Part shown: positions 1 through 5,050 of the stretch, in pieces
Layout: the number at the start of each line of letters is the position of its first letter
Position numbering within the stretch: the stretch's first letter is position 1
Source of the DNA: FEN-1322 sp041663425
GTDB taxonomy: Bacteria; Omnitrophota; Gorgyraeia; 2-01-FULL-45-10
Assembly (NCBI GenBank): GCA_041663425.1
Contig: JBAYMS010000067.1
Location: 1 to 5,921 of the forward strand
Length of the DNA stretch: 5,921 nt
Direction: 5' to 3'
Position numbers and translations under genes: made by a program
Notes under the pieces: generated by a model
Databases searched by the model: none
What the model was told of the DNA's origin: nothing
What the model saw: only the letters and a program-made list of their open reading frames with translations

Positions 1-346
1 TCTTTATAATACGTTTTTTTACTTTCATATCTGAGGAGGCCGCCTGAGGCTGAGCATATTCAGGCTCCGCCATATTGCTGTCAGAATTTGTTTTGCTGGA
101 TGACTTAGCGGACCCCAGAAGCGCACCGCCCACAGCTCCTATGCCTGCGCCCCACAAAGCGCCTTTGCCTGCGTTGCCGCTGATGCTTCCTATAGCAGTC
201 CCAACGCCGCCGCCCAACAGTCCGCCCACTACCGCACCGCCCAATGTGTTGCTGCCCGAATCCTCGTCGTCGCTGGCAGCATATGCCGTAAAATTAAAGG
301 ATGACAATACTGCTATCGCCAGAATAAGAGAAAATATTTTTTTCAC
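1..346 (-). CDS. Secreted glycine-zipper protein, GTG start, C-terminus cut by window edge
   Basis: An open frame of 115 codons runs from a GTG at 346 off the left edge with no stop. Residues 1-23 form a classic signal peptide: MKK, a hydrophobic core (IFSLILAIAVL), then an AxA-type cleavage site (AYA before ASDD). Residues 35-79 are a Gly/Ala-rich stretch with GxxxG spacing (LGGAVVGGLLGGGVGTAIGS and GAGIGAVGGALLGS), as in glycine-zipper envelope proteins, which are thought to pack as paired membrane helices. A Ser-rich linker and a charged tail (KVKKR) follow. The GTG is chosen because a GGAGG ribosome site lies at 354-358, 7 nt upstream, and a good promoter lies just beyond it. The plus-strand ORF over the same bases is Pro/Ala-rich, as expected for the antisense of Gly/Ala codons. 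The exact function is unknown; an outer-membrane or periplasmic structural role is inference. Confidence 0.85.
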   Translation of the reverse strand, partial: MKKIFSLILAIAVLSSFNFTAYAASDDEDSGSNTLGGAVVGGLLGGGVGTAIGSISGNAGKGALWGAGIGAVGGALLGSAKSSSKTNSDSNMAEPEYAQPQAASSDMKVKKRIIK

Positions 347-373
347 TTTCCTACCTCCGGATTTTATAGATAT

Positions 374-401
374 ATTATATCCTAAGAAATTGTAATTGCA
401 A
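374..401 (-). promoter_or_regulatory. Sigma70-like promoter of the glycine-zipper gene
   Basis: On the minus strand a -35 TTGCAA (396-401) and a perfect -10 TATAAT (374-379) are separated by 16 bp. Transcription should start near 367, giving a leader of about 20 nt that contains the GGAGG site. The gene therefore seems to be expressed independently of the gene upstream, which ends at 420. Confidence 0.7.
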
Positions 402-419
402 GGGGCTAGAATAGATAAA

Positions 420-782
420 TTACTTTTTGAGGGAATTTAAGGCTTCTTGCGTCTGCTTTGCCTGCCACTCATTTTTAAAATCAGAGCGTTCTTTGTCAAA
501 AGCAGATGTTTTAAGAGGCGGCTGTATAGCGCTATCGCCAGGAGTCTGAATGGAGTTATGTGTTTGTTTTATGTAGGAAACATGAAATGTCAATATACCA
601 AGCATCAGAATAACGGCCAACGCAACAGCTATGCCTTGCCTACCATAAGAGACAGGCTCAGTACTTAACTTCATATCAACTCCGCCAGTAAGGTTTCCGG
701 ACAAATACTCTCCGGCAATTTCCATGGCCTCGTCTTTATCTTTAGCTTCGGTCGTTAATTTTATAGTGGTTCGAAATTTCAT
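420..782 (-). CDS. Single-pass membrane protein with small cytoplasmic N-terminal domain, unknown function
   Basis: A 120-aa protein of no recognised family. Residues 1-44 look like a small alpha/beta domain (MKFRTTIKLTTEAKD, then a helix DEAMEIAGEYLSG). Residues 50-70 are one hydrophobic helix (GIAVALAVILMLGILTFHVSY). The remaining ~50 residues are polar and charged, with a Lys/Gln-rich C-terminus. With no signal peptide and a mid-chain helix, N-inside topology is plausible but inferred. The start is taken at 782, not at the upstream in-frame ATG at 806. GGAG lies at 787-790, just before 782, while the ATG at 806 has no ribosome site and overlaps the predicted -10/start-point region, so it is probably not transcribed. 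The gene stands alone between its own promoter and that of the next gene. Confidence 0.8.
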   Translation of the reverse strand: MKFRTTIKLTTEAKDKDEAMEIAGEYLSGNLTGGVDMKLSTEPVSYGRQGIAVALAVILMLGILTFHVSYIKQTHNSIQTPGDSAIQPPLKTSAFDKERSDFKNEWQAKQTQEALNSLKK

Positions 783-807
783 ATTTCTCCGAAAGTTTAG
801 TAACATT

Positions 808-836
808 AGTTTATACTAACAGGGTAAGGTTGTCAA
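808..836 (-). promoter_or_regulatory. Sigma70-like promoter of the 120-aa membrane protein gene
   Basis: A perfect -35 TTGACA (831-836) is followed after 17 bp by TAAACT (808-813). Alternatively it is followed after 15 bp by TATAAA (810-815). Either choice puts the start point near 800-803, about 20 nt before the ATG at 782. It lies in the 33-nt gap plus early leader downstream of the inositol-phosphatase gene. Confidence 0.6.
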
Positions 837-869
837 TAAATAAAAACTGGATTTTTGAAATCTTAACGT

Positions 870-1640
870 TCAGGTTTTTAGAAGTTTTACCATGCAGGAA
901 TGGATCTTACCGTTAGTGGCAAGCACATTGTTATCATATATCGTATATTTCGAGCCATTAAATTTCGTAATATTGCCTTTTGCTTCTTTAACCAGCAGGC
1001 AACCGGCGGCACTGTCCCAAGGCTTAAGGTCCATTTCCCAGAATCCGTCAAATCTACCACACGCCACATACGACAGATCAAGCGCCGCAGAACCGGCGCG
1101 GCGCACTGCCATTGACCGCGTTAAAAGCCTTTTGAAATTTTTAAGGTTCTTGTCTTTCCGTTTTGCGCCATACGAAAAACCTGTTGCCAGGAAAGAATCG
1201 GTAAGCGTTTTCACTTTAGAAACCGATATGGGTTTCGAATTAAGATAAGCCCCTTTCCCCGCCTCTGCATAAAATAATTCGTCGCGCATAGGATCGTAGA
1301 CCACACCCAAAATCACCCTGCCATTCTCTTCGAGAGCTATCGAAACACAAAAGAACGGAAATGCGTGAGCAAAATTAGTCGTCCCGTCAAGCGGGTCGAT
1401 TATCCATTTATACGAAGACATCCTATCGATAACACCGCATTCTTCGGACAGTATCGAATGATCAGGAAAATGTGAACGTATCATTCTTATCACAATATCC
1501 TCGGATTTCTCGTCCACATCGGTAACTATATTATCCCTTCCCTTATACGACACAGAGACTATGCGTCCTACGGAGTTTTTAATAAAATTGCCGCTTTTTA
1601 AAGCGGCATCTATAGCTACTTTTTTAAATTTTTTATTCAT
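870..1640 (-). CDS. suhB: Inositol monophosphatase family protein (SuhB-like)
   Basis: A 256-aa Mg2+-dependent phosphatase of the IMPase fold, close in length to E. coli SuhB (267 aa). It should hydrolyse myo-inositol-1-phosphate or a similar small phosphate ester in the cytoplasm. The diagnostic metal-site motifs are all present: VTDVD at 39-43, SEE at 65-67, the signature WIIDPLDGTTNF at 79-90 (ligands D82 and D85 by family knowledge), a VRRAGSAALDL segment at 179-189, and KPWDSAAG around D209. No key residue is missing. The start ATG overlaps the TGA of the upstream flavoprotein gene by 4 nt (ATGA), so the two are probably translationally coupled; an AGGA ribosome site lies about 8 nt upstream. 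It is the last gene of its unit. The substrate is uncertain: family members also include histidinol-phosphate, fructose-1,6-bisphosphate and PAP phosphatases. Confidence 0.93.
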   Translation of the reverse strand: MNKKFKKVAIDAALKSGNFIKNSVGRIVSVSYKGRDNIVTDVDEKSEDIVIRMIRSHFPDHSILSEECGVIDRMSSYKWIIDPLDGTTNFAHAFPFFCVSIALEENGRVILGVVYDPMRDELFYAEAGKGAYLNSKPISVSKVKTLTDSFLATGFSYGAKRKDKNLKNFKRLLTRSMAVRRAGSAALDLSYVACGRFDGFWEMDLKPWDSAAGCLLVKEAKGNITKFNGSKYTIYDNNVLATNGKIHSCMVKLLKT

Positions 1641-2218
1641 CTTTTCAGTCCTGCTGCAAGTTCCGACCCCATGTTAAAAGCTTTTTTAAGCGCACGCGGC
1701 CTTTTGTTTATATCTCCGGCTTCGCTTATGCCGCCGGCGAAGAGACCACCCAAATATTTAATATTAAGCGTGGCGAACAGATACCTTACTATACTCCTGG
1801 CATTCCTGAAAAATTTTATTTTATCATCCCCGGAAACGCACAAAAATATGCCGCGGCGCAGCTTCTTCTTTGCCAACGGCTTCTTTGAACTATGCGTCCT
1901 TACCCATTGCGGCTGAAACCGGTCAACCATCGTCTTCAGCTGCGCAGTCAGGCTGCCAAAATATATCGGGGAGGCTATAATAATACCATCGGCATCGTCG
2001 AGCTTTTTATATATAGCGTGGATATCATCTTTTATAACGCAGGTGCCGTTCTTTACACAACGGTAACAGCCAAGGCACGGACCGAGGGATAATTCGTTTA
2101 CTATGACCTTTTCCGTGACAGCACCTAGAAAAGCCGCACCTTCAAGAGCGGCATCTAGAAGAATCTCTGTGTTACCGCTACGCCTGGGGCTGCCGCTTAT
2201 CCCTATAATTTTTACCAT
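1637..2218 (-). CDS. Iron-sulfur flavoprotein (Isf type), NADPH-dependent FMN reductase fold
   Basis: A 193-aa flavodoxin-like oxidoreductase. Residues 4-18 (IIGISGSPRRSGNTE) form the FMN-phosphate loop. Residues 83-100 (SPIYFGSLTAQLKTMVDR) are the conserved second FMN-binding segment. Between them C48, C51, C54 and C60 form the compact Cx2Cx2Cx5C motif. In Isf proteins of methanogens and anaerobes this motif carries a [4Fe-4S] cluster that passes electrons between ferredoxin and FMN. The spacing matches the Isf pattern as I recall it. A ferredoxin gene ending 19 nt upstream is a natural partner. The role is probably cytoplasmic electron transfer, perhaps reduction of O2, H2O2 or quinone-like compounds; the acceptor is unknown. 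The ATG at 2218 has only a weak ribosome site, so expression may depend on translation of the ferredoxin gene. The stop overlaps the next start. Confidence 0.88.
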   Translation of the reverse strand: MVKIIGISGSPRRSGNTEILLDAALEGAAFLGAVTEKVIVNELSLGPCLGCYRCVKNGTCVIKDDIHAIYKKLDDADGIIIASPIYFGSLTAQLKTMVDRFQPQWVRTHSSKKPLAKKKLRRGIFLCVSGDDKIKFFRNARSIVRYLFATLNIKYLGGLFAGGISEAGDINKRPRALKKAFNMGSELAAGLKR

Positions 2219-2237
2219 TAAAAACCGGCTTTATTTC

Positions 2238-2417
2238 CTATTGAATGTTTATTGCACTTACAGGGCACTGCTCAGCAACATCTTTTACGTCACAGCCTAT
2301 TTTGTCGCTTAGAACGTGCGCCATATTATCATCACGTATCTCAAACGTCTCCGGACAACTGGAAGCACACAATCCGCATCCGGTACATAACGAACTATCT
2401 ATATTTATTTTTCCCAC
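2238..2417 (-). CDS. Small [4Fe-4S] ferredoxin, 59 aa, GTG start
   Basis: A complete short gene that starts with GTG at 2417 and ends with TAG at 2240-2238. The protein has C11-x2-C14-x2-C17-x3-C21-P near its N-terminus and C51-P near its C-terminus. C11, C14, C17 and C51 are the expected ligands of one [4Fe-4S] cluster. C21 and C42 sit where the Thermotoga maritima ferredoxin has a structural disulfide, and that protein is also about 60 aa. It should be a soluble low-potential electron carrier. The start is supported by AGGAG at 2424-2428, 6 nt upstream. The gene lies 14 nt after the upstream 86-aa gene and 19 nt before the iron-sulfur flavoprotein gene, which is its likely redox partner. 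Homology is clear; the partner assignment is inference. Confidence 0.93.
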   Translation of the reverse strand: MGKINIDSSLCTGCGLCASSCPETFEIRDDNMAHVLSDKIGCDVKDVAEQCPVSAINIQ

Positions 2418-2431
2418 AATCTTCTCCTGTT

Positions 2432-2692
2432 CTATTGTTTCTTTCCATCGCCGGGGATCTTTAAGCCTATGACCTCAGATATCTCCTCGAACTCTTTTTC
2501 ATTTATCTGCTCAAGCTTCTTGTGCCGCTTATCAAGCTGCTCATTAAATTTTATAGCTTTCTCCTGCATCATTTCATGAGTCTCTTCCGATCCGCCGAAG
2601 AGACGAAAGTTCTCACCTTTCGTTATACGAAGGTGTCCGTCCTGCGAATCAAATCCAAGGCCTAGTAAAACTTTTCTATAATTTCGATTCAT
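2432..2692 (-). CDS. Conserved-looking small hypothetical protein, charged, helical C-terminal half
   Basis: An 86-aa protein I cannot assign to a named family. The N-terminal half (MNRNYRKVLLGLGFDSQDG, then RITKGENFRLFGGS) looks like a compact folded motif. Residues 36-75 are strongly charged and helix-favouring (EETHEMMQEKAIKFNEQLDK, then LEQINEKEFEEI), so a coiled coil or helical hairpin is likely. There is no signal peptide, membrane helix or cysteine, so it is probably cytoplasmic. ATG at 2692 is preferred over the adjacent in-frame TTG at 2695. It begins only 6 nt after the stop of the Lys-rich barrel protein and ends 14 nt before the ferredoxin, so it is clearly co-transcribed. The tight spacing suggests a partner of the upstream protein, but that is inference. 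Confidence 0.8.
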   Translation of the reverse strand: MNRNYRKVLLGLGFDSQDGHLRITKGENFRLFGGSEETHEMMQEKAIKFNEQLDKRHKKLEQINEKEFEEISEVIGLKIPGDGKKQ

Positions 2693-2698
2693 CAACTT

Positions 2699-3091
2699 CT
2701 ACAGCTTGTATACGCTGTCTCCTATTCTTACACGCTTTTTTACTAAAAGACCTATCTCCTGCCCTTTTTTACCTTCCTGGATCGGGGTGCAATCAAGCTG
2801 CATCGATTTGATCTTCTCTTTGAAATCAGTCGTATGTCCTTTGAGATAAATCTCATCGCCAACTTTTATACTGTCCTTGAGCACGAGGAGGGCAGCTGCT
2901 TTCACATGCGGAAAATAATGGGTCACCTCGCCTATCTTCACCATGCTTTCGACGGGCAATCTTGACTTTTTTACTTTTGCGCTTTTTTTAACGGTACGTT
3001 TTACGGATTTCTTAACCGTTCGTTTTGCGATTTTCTTTGCAGGCTTCTTTGCGGCTTTAACCTTTTTCGCAACCTTTTTCTTTTTCGCCAT
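2699..3091 (-). CDS. Lys-rich tail fused to a translation-factor-type beta-barrel domain
   Basis: A 130-aa protein with two parts. Residues 1-45 are a highly basic, histone-H1-like tail (23 Lys/Arg in 45) rich in KK-Ala/Val/Ser repeats, including an 8-residue tandem repeat. Residues 50-130 resemble the stand-alone EF-Tu domain-II-like barrel, annotated elsewhere as 'translation elongation factor-like protein' and related to the C-terminal domain of U32 peptidases. The recognisable pieces are KIGEVTHYF, a VGDEIYLKGHTTDF loop, SMQ, and a closing VRIGDSVYKL. There are no GTPase motifs. Such tails usually bind nucleic acid, so an RNA-, ribosome- or DNA-associated role is plausible but inferred. 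ATG at 3091 is chosen over GTG at 3097 because GGGGG at 3097-3101 is well placed for the ATG and overlaps the GTG. It is the first gene of its unit. Confidence 0.85.
   Translation of the reverse strand: MAKKKKVAKKVKAAKKPAKKIAKRTVKKSVKRTVKKSAKVKKSRLPVESMVKIGEVTHYFPHVKAAALLVLKDSIKVGDEIYLKGHTTDFKEKIKSMQLDCTPIQEGKKGQEIGLLVKKRVRIGDSVYKL
2978..3025 (-). repeat. Tandem 8-codon repeat in the basic tail
   Basis: Residues 23-30 (KRTVKKSV) and 31-38 (KRTVKKSA) are a near-perfect tandem duplication within the Lys-rich tail. The two copies differ at several synonymous positions (for example CGA/CGT, ACG/ACC, TCC/AGC). The protein sequence therefore seems to have been kept while the DNA drifted. Confidence 0.7.
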
Positions 3092-3142
3092 AAACACCCC
3101 CGATTTGTTATTATTTCATCCGAAGGAATGCATCGCTGTCAT

Positions 3143-3171
3143 ATTATATTATCAGCTCACTGTTTTTGCAA
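3143..3171 (-). promoter_or_regulatory. Sigma70-like internal promoter for the barrel protein-ferredoxin-suhB unit
   Basis: A -35 TTGCAA (3166-3171) and a perfect -10 TATAAT (3143-3148) are separated by 17 bp. The -35 lies inside the last codons of the glycosylase gene and the -10 just after its stop. The start point should fall near 3136, giving a leader of about 45 nt. No terminator separates this unit from the upstream one, so read-through would add to expression. Confidence 0.7.
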
Positions 3172-3838
3172 CAATTTTCAGGCCTTTAAGAGGGCAGGTT
3201 TCGCACTTCGGAGACTTTTTGCAATGCTCTTTTGCCAGCTTTACGATAAGCGCGTGGTATTCGTTAAAAATTACGACATCCGACGGTAAATTCCGGGTAA
3301 AAATATTCTGGACATACTCGTATGACGAATCCTCAGAAAACAAACCATGCCGCGAGAATATCCTCTTAGTGTATGCGTCAACCACAAATACCGGACGATT
3401 AAAAGCATACAACAATATCGAATCACAAGTCTCAGGGCCGATACCGTTTATTTCCAGCAATTCATTGCGCAGGACAGCAGTGTCTATCTCTGCCAGCTTA
3501 GCCAATTTACCACCGTAGCTTTTCAGAAGAAATCCGGTAAAATTTTTAAGCCTTTTCGCTTTTACATTATGATAGCCTGCCGGCCGGATCAAAACTGATA
3601 ATTTATCTGCATGAATACTGTGAAGTTTTGCGGGAGACGACAGGCAGCTGTGGAAGCGCAGATTCTTTATCGCCTTTTCCACATTGGTCCACGCGGTATT
3701 TTGAGTAAGGATTGCACCTATGATTATTTCAAAACGGCTGCGGCCCGGCCACCATCTCTGGGGGCCGTAAATTTTATAGAGCCTGCTATATATTTTGGTA
3801 AGATTTTCCGAAGGGCGGTTATTCAAAAAATTCCGCAT
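3152..3838 (-). CDS. HhH-GPD DNA glycosylase related to endonuclease III (COG2231/MagIII type)
   Basis: A 228-aa base-excision-repair protein. The N-terminal part (GPQRWWPGRSRFEIIIGAIL, then TQNTAW at 45-50) and the helix-hairpin-helix (INGIGPETCDSILLYA, 130-145) followed by VVDAYTKRI with catalytic Asp D154 define the superfamily. Where endonuclease III has its beta-lyase lysine (GxGRKT) this protein has E136. It should therefore be a monofunctional glycosylase without AP-lyase activity, like MagIII-type alkylbase glycosylases. The C-terminus has C206-x5-C212-x2-C215-P, but no cysteine where the fourth ligand of the Nth [4Fe-4S] loop is expected. The start codon lies 20 nt inside the end of lpxA and has no clear ribosome site, which suggests translational coupling. 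The substrate base cannot be read from the sequence. Confidence 0.88.
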   Translation of the reverse strand: MRNFLNNRPSENLTKIYSRLYKIYGPQRWWPGRSRFEIIIGAILTQNTAWTNVEKAIKNLRFHSCLSSPAKLHSIHADKLSVLIRPAGYHNVKAKRLKNFTGFLLKSYGGKLAKLAEIDTAVLRNELLEINGIGPETCDSILLYAFNRPVFVVDAYTKRIFSRHGLFSEDSSYEYVQNIFTRNLPSDVVIFNEYHALIVKLAKEHCKKSPKCETCPLKGLKIVAKTVS

Positions 3839-4616
3839 CAGTATCTTTGGCCTTGCATATCCCCCTCTTGGAGGACTGGATGAATTCTATAAGATGGTCA
3901 AGCTCTTTGGATTTCTTCATCTTTTTGATCTCATCAAGCGCCTGCGTAGTGTTAAGACCGGACATATAGATCGCCTTAAAAGCCTCTCTGATATCAGAGA
4001 TAATCTCTCTGGAAAATTTCGCCCTACGCAAACCTATAAGATTTACCGCTCTGACAACCGATGGGCCACGCACAAGCATATATGGAGGCACGTCTTTGTT
4101 AATCCCGCTAAATCCGCCTATTATAGATAGTGTGCCAATGCGGCAAAATTGATGTATAGCCACATTGCCGGATATAAATGCCCTGTCTCCAACCTGAACG
4201 TGCCCGGCCAAAAGCGCGCCATTTGCAACAATTACGTTATTGCCTACGTGGCAATCGTGCCCTACATGCGACACGGCCATTAGATAGCACCCGTCTCCCA
4301 CTGTGGTAGGATGTTCTTCGCTGGTACTTCTATGAAGAGTCGCATGTTCACGTATTACACATTTCTTGCCTATTGTCAGACGTGTTTTTTTGTTCTTATC
4401 AAAAGACAAGTCCTGCGGCAGGTGGCCAAGGACCGCGCCCATGTGTACTTCAGTCCCTTCGCCTATGCTCGTGCCGGAGCATATATATGCGTTGGGCCAC
4501 ACCTTAACACCCGACGCTATCTCTACATCGTCTTCGACTATTGCAAACGCCCCTATCTCAACCCCAGAGGCAATACGCGCTTTTTTGCTCACCTGCGCCA
4601 ACGGACTTATATTCAT
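3819..4616 (-). CDS. lpxA: Acyl-ACP:UDP-N-acetylglucosamine O-acyltransferase, lipid A synthesis
   Basis: A 265-aa cytoplasmic enzyme that transfers a 3-hydroxyacyl chain from ACP to UDP-GlcNAc, the first step of lipid A synthesis (E. coli LpxA: 262 aa). Residues 1-180 are imperfect hexapeptide repeats of the left-handed beta-helix. The active-site segment SHVGHDCHVGNN (116-127) places the catalytic His at H120. GNVAIHQFCRIG (150-161) and IIGGFSGINKDVPPY (165-179) match the conserved E. coli segments. The C-terminal helical domain (NLIGLRRAKFSREI, then IREAFKAIYMSG) is LpxA-specific and argues against LpxD. G168 aligns with E. coli G173 of the acyl-chain ruler, which would allow a longer acyl chain (weak inference). 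It starts 2 nt after the HAMP gene stop. lpxB, lpxD, lpxC and fabZ, the usual neighbours, are absent here. Confidence 0.95.
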   Translation of the reverse strand: MNISPLAQVSKKARIASGVEIGAFAIVEDDVEIASGVKVWPNAYICSGTSIGEGTEVHMGAVLGHLPQDLSFDKNKKTRLTIGKKCVIREHATLHRSTSEEHPTTVGDGCYLMAVSHVGHDCHVGNNVIVANGALLAGHVQVGDRAFISGNVAIHQFCRIGTLSIIGGFSGINKDVPPYMLVRGPSVVRAVNLIGLRRAKFSREIISDIREAFKAIYMSGLNTTQALDEIKKMKKSKELDHLIEFIQSSKRGICKAKDTDAEFFE

Positions 4617-4618
4617 CT

Positions 4619-5050
4619 CTATTTTCTTTCTATGCTATTAAGCAATTCGTTTACAGCATCCGCGATAGGCTTTACATCGTCGCCCTTCCTTACGCGAAGC
4701 CTTATTTTATAATCTTTACTATGAGCTATTCTCTTAAGCTCTCTTTCCAGCCTTTCAATAGGACCGGCAAAACGATGCGAAAGGACAATGCCCCATGCTA
4801 TCAAAACTAAAAACAAGGGCGGCATTCCTATCAGAAGCATCATATTAATTTTATGAATAACCGGAAACAGGTTTAAAGCTATATACTCGGGTATGCCTAA
4901 CTGCTCAGCCATTATCTTAAAGACCAGATAGTAAAGGCATGCGACTGAAAAAACCAGCGGCACTATTATTGAGACCATTAACAAGACGAGGTAATGCATC
5001 TGGATCCTGCTACCCGTAATATACTTTGTCCTCAAAAATTTAGTTCTCAT
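4619..5050 (-). CDS. Two-helix membrane protein ending in a HAMP domain, no output domain
   Basis: A 143-aa inner-membrane protein. After a basic N-terminus, residues 20-43 and 68-91 are hydrophobic helices joined by a short loop (~25 residues) that may be extracytoplasmic. Residues 91-143 look like a HAMP module: FAGPIERLERELKRIA with the conserved Pro, a connector KIRLRVRKGDD, then a second helix IADAVNELLNSI. The protein stops there, with no kinase, cyclase or chemoreceptor domain. HAMP modules normally relay signals between a sensor and an output, so it may act through a separate partner. The start at 5050 is set by a perfect AAGGAGG at 5059-5065, 8 nt upstream; an in-frame TTG at 5077 is less likely. 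It overlaps the DUF3047 gene by 11 nt and ends 2 nt before lpxA. Confidence 0.85.
   Translation of the reverse strand: MRTKFLRTKYITGSRIQMHYLVLLMVSIIVPLVFSVACLYYLVFKIMAEQLGIPEYIALNLFPVIHKINMMLLIGMPPLFLVLIAWGIVLSHRFAGPIERLERELKRIAHSKDYKIRLRVRKGDDVKPIADAVNELLNSIERK

Noticed and set aside
75..395. Plus-strand 106-aa Pro/Ala-rich ORF
   Set aside because: It is the antisense of the glycine-zipper gene: Gly/Ala codons read backwards give Pro/Ala/Ser. It has no ribosome site, while the minus strand has promoter, GGAGG and signal peptide.
804..806. Upstream ATG for the 120-aa membrane protein (8 residues longer)
   Set aside because: It overlaps the predicted -10/start-point region and has no Shine-Dalgarno site, whereas the ATG at 782 has GGAG upstream.
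840..869. Possible terminator after the suhB-like gene (GATTT-CAA-AAATC hairpin followed by a T-rich run)
   Set aside because: The stem is only 5 bp and AT-rich, with a broken T-run, so it is too weak to annotate as a terminator.
887..1081. Minus-strand 64-aa ORF in another frame of the suhB-like gene
   Set aside because: It lies wholly inside the conserved phosphatase reading frame and shows no motif.
3105..3136. Possible hairpin in the leader of the barrel-protein gene (CATTCC TTC GGATG)
   Set aside because: It needs a bulged base and gives only a few pairs. It resembles no riboswitch or leader I know.
2943..3518. Plus-strand 191-aa ORF with a Phe-rich hydrophobic N-terminus
   Set aside because: It is antisense to the Lys-rich tail (AAA/AAG read as TTT/CTT) and to the glycosylase. 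The hydrophobic run is a complement artefact.
4311..4712. Plus-strand 133-aa ORF over lpxA
   Set aside because: It is antisense to the strongly conserved LpxA and HAMP frames, with no family resemblance and no ribosome site.
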